Part shown: positions 1 to 5,359 of the stretch, in pieces
Layout: each line of letters opens with the position of its first letter
Numbering within the stretch: position 1 is the first letter of the stretch
Source of the DNA: Candidatus Methanoplasma sp.
Lineage (GTDB): Archaea; Thermoplasmatota; Thermoplasmata; Methanomassiliicoccales; Methanomethylophilaceae
Reading direction: 5' to 3'
Assembly (NCBI GenBank): GCA_031274665.1
Contig: JAISPV010000032.1
Span: 1-6,478, forward strand
DNA length: 6,478 nucleotides
Translations under genes and position numbers: made by a program
Notes under the pieces: model-generated
Database searches by the model: none
The model's input: the letters and a program-made list of their open reading frames with translations, nothing else
Told to the model about the DNA's origin: nothing

Positions 1-768
1 GAAGAACTTCTCCGACGGTGATGAAAGATACGCTTTCGACGCAACGATGAACAACGCCATGGTGTCGATGTGCACAGCCGATGCAACGTTCCTCTTCTGG
101 TCGACCGGATCGTAGACGACGAGAGGCCCCATTATAGGCGGTCCTTTCTTATCTATCGAGATGGCGGTCCCTTCCTTCCACTCACTTGCGCCCTCAAGCA
201 CCCCGAGGAAGCTTCCGTAATGGAGGACGAGAAGCTCACACAGATATCCGGAGAATCCTCTTGTGTTGGGCTCCGCGCCATATACGCCTATACCTTTCAT
301 GAATTTCTTGAGCAATCTTACTTCATCTTTCTGTTCTTCTTTGAGCTTTTCAAGTATGTATTGGGTGTGGAACGGGGTGCGGTCGACCGCCGATCTCAGT
401 TTATCGGTGGTCTTGAGGGAATAGCTCGGCACCAGATCGACATCCACGCCGTTGTATGTGCCTCTTGTGTAAGGGTGTTCGGCGTACATCTTCACTCCTT
501 TTATTATCGCTTCTCCCACCGACAGCCCGATCGTCTCCAGCTCTTTGGAGGAGACGGTCTCCGGGAAAAGAAGAAAGAGATCAACGTCCGGGTCCGAGAG
601 GTAGGTGCCTTTCGCATATGATCCGACAAAGCGCACTTCGACGTCAATGCCATGTTCATTGACATATTTCTCCACCTGTTTCTTCAGACCGTTCGCTGCT
701 TTGTTGATTTTTTCAACCTCTTTCGGGGTCGGTTTTATACTCTCCAACACCTCGGATTCCAGGCTCAT
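1..768 (-). CDS. cca: CCA-adding enzyme (archaeal class I tRNA nucleotidyltransferase), N-terminal part, cut by window edge
   Basis: The reverse strand from the ATG at 768-766 is open to base 1 and encodes 256 residues; archaeal family members are about 440, so the C-terminal part lies outside the window. The enzyme adds or repairs the 3'-terminal CCA of tRNAs from CTP and ATP without a nucleic-acid template. Visible motifs are the nucleotidyltransferase signature GS (49-50) followed by DPDVDLFLLFP (59-69), giving likely metal-binding D61 and D63; a third acidic residue D111 in VDVDLVPSY; the family motif AVDRTPFH (127-134); and TRGFSGYLCELL (169-180) in the central domain. The VYDPVDQKRNVASAV stretch just before the truncation is also typical. 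The ATG is chosen because the next upstream in-frame codons reach TAA (795-793) without another ATG. A box A-like element lies 26 bases upstream, so the mRNA may be leaderless. Identification is firm. Confidence 0.95.
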   Translation of the reverse strand, partial: MSLESEVLESIKPTPKEVEKINKAANGLKKQVEKYVNEHGIDVEVRFVGSYAKGTYLSDPDVDLFLLFPETVSSKELETIGLSVGEAIIKGVKMYAEHPYTRGTYNGVDVDLVPSYSLKTTDKLRSAVDRTPFHTQYILEKLKEEQKDEVRLLKKFMKGIGVYGAEPNTRGFSGYLCELLVLHYGSFLGVLEGASEWKEGTAISIDKKGPPIMGPLVVYDPVDQKRNVASAVHIDTMALFIVASKAYLSSPSEKFF

Positions 769-788
769 TGGCCAAACATATACATAGA

Positions 789-798
789 GGATTTAAGC
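789..798 (-). promoter_or_regulatory. Putative box A promoter of the CCA-adding enzyme gene
   Basis: On the minus strand GCTTAAATCC has a CTTAAAT core (797-791) resembling the archaeal TATA element. Its centre is about 26 bases upstream of the ATG at 768, the distance expected if transcription starts at or next to the start codon. No Shine-Dalgarno-like sequence precedes that ATG (TTTGGCCA), which fits a leaderless message. Assigned from spacing and composition only. Confidence 0.45.
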
Positions 799-833
799 AT
801 TGTCCGAATCCGTTCCCGCCAGACCCCTGAAGG

Positions 834-852
834 TGCCGGCCTCCCGCCGGCA
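834..852 (-). terminator. GC-rich stem-loop just after the membrane protein gene
   Basis: TGCCGGC (834-840) and GCCGGCA (846-852) form a perfect 7-bp stem with a 5-nt loop. The stem starts about 10 bases past the TGA (864-862) of the upstream minus-strand gene. ACCC/GGGT segments farther out could extend it across a bulge. No U-rich run follows on the minus strand, so it is not a classical intrinsic terminator. It may mark or protect the 3' end of the padR-membrane protein transcript and separate it from cca. The rest of the 93-base gap holds only the cca promoter. Confidence 0.35.
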
Positions 853-861
853 GGGTACCGT

Positions 862-1752
862 TCATCCTCCCGCTGTTCTGAACATCACCGACGCTAGGAT
901 TATCTGAACAAGGATCGCGAACAGGAAGATCACCCACGAGGGGTGCCAGCCGACGGTGAGGCCGAGTACAATGAAAGCCGCGATCGTGAACAGCCACAGC
1001 CCGCCGCTCATCATCCCGAACCTTGCTGCTTTGGCAGGGTCGATGCACTCCAGATCGGGATCGGAGCCCATGGCCATTTCGAACATGATCCCGTTATGGT
1101 CTTTGGCCCAGGGCTTCTTGCGGTCGTCAGAGGTCGAGAGCAGGTAGATCGAAACGCATATCGCCATGATAAACAGCGCGAACCCTGCCGCCTGTACGAT
1201 GGTGACCTCCATCCCGTTGAAGAAGAACAGGAACGCAAGTCCGGCACCCAGGACACCGATCGAACTCAGCACCCCGTACACTGCAGCCTGCCCGCGTCTC
1301 ATAGCATAGTTCTCGATGGACTCCTGCGTCAGGCCGGAATAGGCGAACATCCCGCAGGCTGCCGATAACAAGGCCACTCCCACGTAATAGAAGGGATCGA
1401 TGTCCACATTTCCGAACAAAGTGATCAATGCCAATCCGACACCGGACAGGAACAGCCCCGTTGCGACCGCCAGTCCCGCTGCCGTCTTCTTCGTGAGCGG
1501 TACCTTTTTTTCGATATACATCTGGCCGATGGCCTCGTTGCGTCTTTTCTTTCCCATCCGGTCAGCGATGGCCGTGATGTCGCCGAGCTCGGCGGTGGCC
1601 TTCTCGAACGCGCGGTCCTCGTCGAGTCCCGCCTCAATAAGCTCTTTGACGCGCTCTTTGAGATTCCCTACTATCTCTTCTTTGAAATCTCTGATCTCCT
1701 GTGTATCTTCGTAATCCGCGAACAAGCGATCGACATAAACTTTTTCTTTCAT
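862..1752 (-). CDS. Six-helix membrane protein with permease-prefix-like N-terminal domain, partner of PadR
   Basis: A 296-residue protein with a charged, helical, cytoplasmic N-terminal region (about 1-85; VDRLFADYEDTQEIRDFKEEI, then AFEKATAELGD). This resembles the 'permease prefix' or DUF1700-like domains often encoded beside PadR regulators. About six hydrophobic segments follow, at 91-112, 121-141, 155-177, 186-206, 247-267 and 271-291, with a charged loop at 207-246. No catalytic or ATP-binding motif is visible, and the substrate or activity is unknown. The start is well supported: GGAGG (1763-1759), inside the end of padR, lies 6 bases before the ATG, and the padR stop TGA is one base upstream, so the two genes are almost certainly co-transcribed and translationally coupled. 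By family precedent, PadR-linked membrane proteins of this kind act in envelope stress or drug response; that is inference here. Confidence 0.8.
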   Translation of the reverse strand: MKEKVYVDRLFADYEDTQEIRDFKEEIVGNLKERVKELIEAGLDEDRAFEKATAELGDITAIADRMGKKRRNEAIGQMYIEKKVPLTKKTAAGLAVATGLFLSGVGLALITLFGNVDIDPFYYVGVALLSAACGMFAYSGLTQESIENYAMRRGQAAVYGVLSSIGVLGAGLAFLFFFNGMEVTIVQAAGFALFIMAICVSIYLLSTSDDRKKPWAKDHNGIMFEMAMGSDPDLECIDPAKAARFGMMSGGLWLFTIAAFIVLGLTVGWHPSWVIFLFAILVQIILASVMFRTAGG

Positions 1753-1753
1753 C

Positions 1754-2086
1754 TCAATCCTCCAATAGTCTGTTCAATATGGTCTGGGTCTTGACCCAGT
1801 CTGCTTTGTTCTGCCTGAAAAGCTCTCTTCCGCTCTCTGTGATGCGGTAATATCTGCGCCGGCCTCCGAGTGTCTCGTCTCCCCAGTATGATGAGATATA
1901 GCCTTCCGACTCGAGCCGTTTATAGCTCGAATACAGGGTGGCCTCTTTTAACTCATATACGCCGCCGAGCTTATCTATTATGCATTTGTGGATCTCGTAA
2001 CCGTAGCTGTCGCCCTTCAGCAGTATGCTCAGAACGACCGTATCGGTATGTCCCCGGAGCAGATCGGCAGATGTTCTTGCTTCCAT
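1754..2086 (-). CDS. PadR-family transcriptional regulator
   Basis: A compact 110-residue winged-helix regulator of the short PadR type (no long C-terminal domain), probably a dimeric cytoplasmic repressor. Visible hallmarks are the first helices with GDSYGYEIH (25-33), the recognition helix region LKEATLYSSYKRLESEGYI (46-64), and the wing GGRRRYYRIT (74-83) followed by ESGRELF. The C-terminal helix (about 87-108) would provide the dimer contact. AGGAG (2097-2093) sits 6 bases before the ATG at 2086. It precedes the membrane protein gene by a single base in the same operon. PadR proteins commonly repress their own operon and release DNA on binding small, often aromatic or drug-like ligands; the ligand here cannot be read from the sequence. 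A palindromic candidate operator lies 40-62 bases upstream. Identification of the family is secure. Confidence 0.93.
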   Translation of the reverse strand: MEARTSADLLRGHTDTVVLSILLKGDSYGYEIHKCIIDKLGGVYELKEATLYSSYKRLESEGYISSYWGDETLGGRRRYYRITESGRELFRQNKADWVKTQTILNRLLED

Positions 2087-2100
2087 TGGATACTCCTATG

Positions 2101-2148
2101 ACATTTTATGTATTTAATGTTTCATACTATTATGATTGTCATAGTAGT
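2101..2148 (-). promoter_or_regulatory. Promoter and candidate PadR operator upstream of the padR operon
   Basis: This A/T-rich segment holds an imperfect 23-bp palindrome at 2126-2148, centred on 2137, in which 10 of 11 arm positions pair (inner core ATGA-TTG-TCAT). A smaller inverted repeat, ACAT-TTT-ATGT, sits at 2101-2111. TATA-like stretches on the minus strand are TTAAATA (2117-2111) and CATAATA inside the palindrome; the second would give a leader of about 20 nt that retains the AGGAG site. Palindromes overlapping the promoter of a padR gene usually mean autoregulation. The short ACAT/ATGT arms recall PadR-box half sites but in non-canonical spacing. Confidence 0.5.
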
Positions 2149-2167
2149 TAAACGAGGCTTTACTCAA

Positions 2168-2218
2168 CGTAAGAACAGCAAAACGTCTTCATCACAGGTC
2201 CGTTCCGGATGTTAACGG
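2168..2218 (-). terminator. Possible transcript end after the metallo-hydrolase gene
   Basis: Just past the TGA of the metallo-hydrolase, CCGTT (2200-2204) and AACGG (2214-2218) could form a weak 5-bp stem. On the minus strand it is followed by a pyrimidine-rich, T-containing stretch (GTTTTGCTGTTCTT, about 2185-2172). Archaeal transcription often ends at T-rich tracts, so this may separate the hydrolase from the padR operon. The evidence is weak; the gap (2087-2221) otherwise contains only the padR promoter region and no convincing gene. Confidence 0.2.
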
Positions 2219-2221
2219 GCA

Positions 2222-3058
2222 TCACGGAGAGGAGTCGGGTATCCACTCGTCGTCGTATGTCTCGGCCGCCGAAACGGAAATGACCTTTCCGATATCCAAG
2301 ATGTCCAGGTCTTTGACCGCTATCGTCTTTACCCCGGTTTTCTTTTCGGCCCCATACGCCTGTTTTTCGGGGCCTCTTTTTATCATGACTATCCCGAGGT
2401 GGATGAAGACCGCCAGTTCCGGTCTCACAACATCAATGAAAGATACCGCATCCTCTGTGCACAGATGATAGGGTATCCGCAGGCTGTCGGGCGTAGTAAC
2501 GGGGAGGATCAGAACACGGCTTCCGATATATTGCTCGGCGATCTCTTTCGAATAGCTCGTGTCGCTTACGTACGAGACGATCCCTTCATCGGAAAGGAAT
2601 TTGAAACCGACGTTCGTGGGGTCGCTGTGGTCCGTTCTGCAGACGATCGTCCTCAGGCCGTCTATGTCGAGGGTCATTCCCGGGCTGAGCACCGTCACCC
2701 CGCCGACTATCCCGATGTGATATTTGGAGACGCACGGCCCCAACGGACCTTCTCCGTCAATGACGGTCGGGCTGCCGTAGAAATGGCCCTTTTTCTTCCA
2801 TCCTCCGTGGGTCATGCCTTCTATCACGCATTCGGCGTCGGAGTAATGGTCGGGGTGCGCATGGGAGACCATCGCCGAATCGGTCTTCGCGAGGTCGTAA
2901 TGTATCCTCTTCATCTGTGTCAGGGCGCCCGGTCCGGGGTCTACGTGCAAAAATTTCCCGCCGCTGTGTTCCACCAGCATCCCTCCGGTAGAGCGGGTCT
3001 GATACATGGCGGTGTGTCTTCCGCCCCCAGTCCCAAGGAAAGTTATCCGGAACACCAT
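2222..3058 (-). CDS. Metallo-beta-lactamase-fold hydrolase, RNase Z/phosphodiesterase-like
   Basis: A 278-residue cytoplasmic protein without signal peptide or membrane segment. It shows the fold's opening strand (FRITFLGTGGG, 3-13), the TGGMLVE and HVDPGPG segments (24-44), the metal motif H66-A-H68-P-D70-H71, a further ligand candidate H144 (RTDHSD), bridging D166 (SDTS), an RNase Z-like HLCTEDA segment (198-204), and a last ligand H220 in FIHLG. This full set predicts a binuclear zinc (or similar metal) hydrolase. The layout resembles RNase Z-like and cyclic-phosphodiesterase-like members more than true beta-lactamases, but the substrate cannot be assigned. There is no tRNA-binding exosite insertion of obvious size, so tRNA 3' processing is not claimed. 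It diverges from the deaminase gene across 79 bases, and its start codon lies inside one arm of a 19-nt inverted repeat. The ATG is preceded by AGGGG at only 4 bases, and a TATA-like GATATAGG about 25 bases upstream would allow a leaderless transcript. Confidence 0.88.
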   Translation of the reverse strand: MVFRITFLGTGGGRHTAMYQTRSTGGMLVEHSGGKFLHVDPGPGALTQMKRIHYDLAKTDSAMVSHAHPDHYSDAECVIEGMTHGGWKKKGHFYGSPTVIDGEGPLGPCVSKYHIGIVGGVTVLSPGMTLDIDGLRTIVCRTDHSDPTNVGFKFLSDEGIVSYVSDTSYSKEIAEQYIGSRVLILPVTTPDSLRIPYHLCTEDAVSFIDVVRPELAVFIHLGIVMIKRGPEKQAYGAEKKTGVKTIAVKDLDILDIGKVISVSAAETYDDEWIPDSSP

Positions 3059-3164
3059 GCACCCCTGACGGCGATATCCCTATATCCTTTTTTTGAACCT
3101 GCGAAACGGTTATTACAGTAGATGAAAATCCCGTTGTATGATCACCGCCGTCAGGGATGCATGG
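3055..3164. repeat. 19-nt inverted repeat bracketing the divergent promoters
   Basis: The sequence CGCCGTCAGGGATGCATGG occurs on the plus strand at 3146-3164. The same sequence with one change (G for A at position 12) occurs on the minus strand at 3073-3055. The arms match at 18 of 19 positions and are 72 bases apart. Each arm reads in the direction of its own gene: the left one contains the start codon of the metallo-hydrolase and the 15 bases before it, and the right one covers codons 3-9 of the deaminase. Such a match within about 100 bases is very unlikely by chance. It may be a paired protein-binding site or a local inverted duplication. Confidence 0.85.
3074..3137. promoter_or_regulatory. 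Divergent promoter region between metallo-hydrolase and deaminase
   Basis: Two TATA-like elements are placed for opposite directions. On the minus strand GATATAGG within the short palindrome GATATCCCTATATC (3073-3086) is centred about 25 bases from the hydrolase ATG at 3058. On the plus strand GGTTATTA (about 3108-3115) is centred about 26 bases before the deaminase ATG at 3138. A T7 run (3088-3094) separates them. A 5-bp inverted repeat AACGG/CCGTT (3105-3109 and 3131-3135) flanks the plus-strand element. No Shine-Dalgarno site precedes the deaminase start, consistent with leaderless transcription. Confidence 0.5.
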
Positions 3165-4427
3165 GTCGTCACGCAGGACCCTCAGAGAAAGATCGTCAGA
3201 GGCGATGTGATCATCGAAGGGGAGAAGATCGTCTCCGTCGGAAAGGAGTACAAAGGGTCCGCCGACAAAGAGATCGACGCCTCCGGCGACATCGTGATCC
3301 CGGGGCTGATAAACACCCATACCCACGTTGCCATGGCGGTGATGAAAGGTGCGGCCGACGACATATCCTTCCCGGCCTTTCTCGACAGGGTCTTCAAGAT
3401 CGATTCCGAAAGGACGGACAAAGATCTGGAGATCGGTACGAAGATAGGATGCGCGGAGATGGTCCGCAGCGGCACGACAACCTTCGTGGACCTATATTAT
3501 TCGGAAGACATTATCGCAAAAGCGACCGCGGAAGCAGGGATAAGAGGGGTGTTGTGCTGGTGTGTCCTCGACGAAGAGTACACGACCCAGAAAGGGAATC
3601 CTCTGAAGAACTGCAAGCACTTTTACAACAAATTCAAGAACGAAAGGAAAATAATGCCGGGGGCCGGGCTGCAGGGGGTCTATGTCTGCGGCGAGGAGAT
3701 GTGCAGAGGCGCGAAGGAGTTCTCGGACGAAAAGGACATTCCGCTGACATTCCATCTTTCGGAGACCCGAAAGGAGGTCAACGACCACAGGAAAAAGACC
3801 GGAAAAAGGCCGGCCGAGTGGCTTAACGATATCGGGGTCCTAGGTAAGAACGCGATCGCTGCCCATTCCGCATGGCTGACGATGAATGAGGTCAGACTGA
3901 TGGCGGACGCCGGAATGTCCGTCTCATCATGCCCCGTCTCCAACATGAAACTGGCAACCGGAGGCGTAGCACCCATACCCGAGTTTCAGAGATACGGCGT
4001 GAACGTCACCGTGGGTACCGACGGGAGTACGACGAACAACAGCCTCGATCTGATGGCTGAACTGAAAACATTGGGGCTGCTTCAGAAGTCCAGCAGATGG
4101 GATCCCACGGTCGCAAAGGCGCAGGAACTTCTGGACTTCGCCACTTTGAACGCGGCCAAAGCGATCGGGATGCAGGGGTCGCTCGGCTCGATAGAAGCGG
4201 GGAAGTATGCCGACATCGTGATCCTTAACGGCAGGTCACCGAACCTCAGACCCATGGTTCCGGAGAACATCGTTTCTAACATCATCTATTCAGCTTCTTC
4301 TGCAAACGTAAAAACGGTCATATGTCAGGGCGACATCGTTCTGGAGAACGGCAGGATGAATACCATCGATGAGGAAGATGTATTGTCCGTGTCGGAAGAA
4401 ATGTGGCGTTCATTATGTCAGAGATGA
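3138..4427 (+). CDS. dadD: DadD-type 5'-deoxyadenosine / S-adenosylhomocysteine / methylthioadenosine deaminase (amidohydrolase)
   Basis: A 429-residue cytosolic amidohydrolase of the TrzN/MtaD/DadD group. Enzymes of this group deaminate the adenine of 5'-deoxyadenosine, S-adenosylhomocysteine or 5'-methylthioadenosine to the inosine form, recycling the products of radical-SAM and methyltransferase reactions, which are abundant in methanogens. Visible features are the N-terminal beta-sandwich strand pattern (DAWVVTQDPQRKIVRGDVIIEG, about 7-28), metal ligands H61 and H63 in NTHTH, H206 with catalytic E209 in FHLSETR, H243 in AAHSAWL (family members usually have AAHC), and metal ligand D295 in GTDGSTTNNSLDLM. 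KRPAEWL (223-229) is also characteristic. Length matches the family (about 420). The ATG at 3138 is chosen because homologous sequence begins at once; an out-of-frame ATG at 3122 leads only a shadow frame. Its TGA overlaps the next gene's ATG. The subgroup is clear, but preference among the three substrates is not determinable here. Confidence 0.87.
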   Translation: MITAVRDAWVVTQDPQRKIVRGDVIIEGEKIVSVGKEYKGSADKEIDASGDIVIPGLINTHTHVAMAVMKGAADDISFPAFLDRVFKIDSERTDKDLEIGTKIGCAEMVRSGTTTFVDLYYSEDIIAKATAEAGIRGVLCWCVLDEEYTTQKGNPLKNCKHFYNKFKNERKIMPGAGLQGVYVCGEEMCRGAKEFSDEKDIPLTFHLSETRKEVNDHRKKTGKRPAEWLNDIGVLGKNAIAAHSAWLTMNEVRLMADAGMSVSSCPVSNMKLATGGVAPIPEFQRYGVNVTVGTDGSTTNNSLDLMAELKTLGLLQKSSRWDPTVAKAQELLDFATLNAAKAIGMQGSLGSIEAGKYADIVILNGRSPNLRPMVPENIVSNIIYSASSANVKTVICQGDIVLENGRMNTIDEEDVLSVSEEMWRSLCQR

Positions 4428-5317
4428 AACGCTCTGTCGACAAACCGAGGATCAGGTTCGAGGATCCGGATTGGGCTAACATCGCAGAGGCCGGCTGCCT
4501 TTGCGCGGATATGCACGTTCACACGGATTGCTCGGACTCGTACAGCAACATCAGGCGGCTGCTGAAAATAGCCAGATCAAGAAATGTGGGGATGGCGATA
4601 ACAGACCACAACCTGATAAGTTCGCTCGAGGCGGTCGATTTTGATAAAGAGGATGTGTTCATCGTTCCGGGGATGGAAGTGAGCACTTCGGACGGGCCCC
4701 ATATTCTTACGTACTTCTATGAAATGAACGACCTCAGGGATTTCTGGCAGGAGAACATCCGGCCGAGGCTGCAGTCGTGTCCGTGGCTCGCTCTCAAAGA
4801 TTGTTCGACAGAGAAGCTCCTCGATATTCTGGAAGATCACAACTGTGTGGTTTCCGGGGCGCATCCAATGGGGTATCTCGGCTCGAACAAAGGGATCGAG
4901 ATCTGCAACAGGAAAGGATACATTTCAGACGAAACAGTAAGAAGGCTGGATGCGTACGAGGTGATCTGCGGGGGGATGACCCGCGAGGACAACATCGAAG
5001 CGGTAATGTCCTTCAAAAAACACGGCCTGGGGATAACGGGAGGAAGCGACGGGCACATCGCCGAAGATGTGGGGTCGGCAGTGACGATATCGAAAGCCGA
5101 TGACGTGGAGAGTTTCCTTAATAACATCCTGAAGGGGGAGAACGCCGTGAGAGGTTCGGAGAAAGATTTCCCCAGAAGGGCGCTCACCGGCTTGACCTCT
5201 TTCTATAATTTCTTGGATTATACTCCGTCCGTGATAAAAGTGCAGTCGCTTCAGATGGCGATGACCATCAAACGCGGAACGAAAAGAAAGATGAACAAGG
5301 GTAATCAAGTTAGTTGA
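4424..5317 (+). CDS. PHP-domain metal-dependent phosphoesterase
   Basis: A 297-residue protein carrying the polymerase-and-histidinol-phosphatase fold. From this start the motifs are DMHVHTDCSD (D29, H31, H33), ITDHN (D61, H62), PGMEVSTSDGPH (E85, H93), SGAHP (H147) and GGSDGHIAEDVG (D209, H211), which together provide the usual three-metal site. The C-terminal tail is basic (KRGTKRKMNKGN). PHP proteins of this size hydrolyse phosphate esters such as histidinol phosphate, 3',5'-bisphosphonucleotides or RNA ends; I cannot choose among them. The ATG at 4424 overlaps the deaminase stop as ATGA, indicating one transcript and coupled translation. Other in-frame starts are ATG 4415 and GTG 4403, the latter 4 bases after GGAAG, so the N-terminus is uncertain by up to 7 residues; all motifs lie downstream. 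Context suggests a role next to adenosine-derivative salvage. Confidence 0.87.
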   Translation: MKRSVDKPRIRFEDPDWANIAEAGCLCADMHVHTDCSDSYSNIRRLLKIARSRNVGMAITDHNLISSLEAVDFDKEDVFIVPGMEVSTSDGPHILTYFYEMNDLRDFWQENIRPRLQSCPWLALKDCSTEKLLDILEDHNCVVSGAHPMGYLGSNKGIEICNRKGYISDETVRRLDAYEVICGGMTREDNIEAVMSFKKHGLGITGGSDGHIAEDVGSAVTISKADDVESFLNNILKGENAVRGSEKDFPRRALTGLTSFYNFLDYTPSVIKVQSLQMAMTIKRGTKRKMNKGNQVS

Positions 5318-5326
5318 CTTGTCAAC
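5313..5326. promoter_or_regulatory. Perfect palindrome, candidate operator of the ABC transporter operon
   Basis: GTTGAC-TT-GTCAAC is a perfect inverted repeat with 6-bp arms and a 2-bp centre. It overlaps the stop codon of the PHP gene and ends 4 bases before the TATA-like stretch of the ABC ATPase gene. That position, at the BRE/upstream promoter side, suits a transcription-factor site. A hairpin terminator is less likely because the loop is too tight and the following T-rich segment is short. Confidence 0.5.
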
Positions 5327-5330
5327 AATC

Positions 5331-5340
5331 ATTATATATT
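5331..5340 (+). promoter_or_regulatory. Box A promoter of the ABC transporter operon
   Basis: ATTATATATT is a strong archaeal TATA-box match, centred about 25 bases before the ATG at 5360. No clear Shine-Dalgarno sequence lies in the 19 bases between (CGGTTATAGTGGC), so a leaderless transcript is probable. It separates this operon from the upstream deaminase-PHP pair although the genes are only 42 bases apart. Confidence 0.6.
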
Positions 5341-5359
5341 ACAACCCGGTTATAGTGGC

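Noticed and set aside
70..621. 183-codon open frame on the plus strand opposite the CCA-adding enzyme
   Set aside because: The opposite strand carries unmistakable catalytic motifs of the CCA enzyme; the plus-strand product has no recognisable domain and no start signal.
821..833. TCAGGGGT upstream of cca shared with the hydrolase-side arm of the 19-nt repeat
   Set aside because: Only 8 bases match and the flanks diverge, so chance similarity is likely; not counted as a third copy.
2399..3121. 240-codon open frame on the plus strand opposite the metallo-hydrolase
   Set aside because: It is antisense to a gene with a complete metal-binding motif set, its translation is low-complexity in pattern with no domain, and it has no promoter or ribosome site of its own.
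3540..3610. Cysteine pair CWC and other cysteines in the deaminase as a possible metal cluster
   Set aside because: The spacing does not fit a known cluster motif and the family uses a mononuclear site of His and Asp residues, which is complete here.
3122..3826. 234-codon frame starting at ATG 3122, shifted relative to the deaminase
   Set aside because: The protein is extremely Arg/Gly/Asp-rich, typical of an out-of-frame reading, while the frame from 3138 gives a full-length family member.
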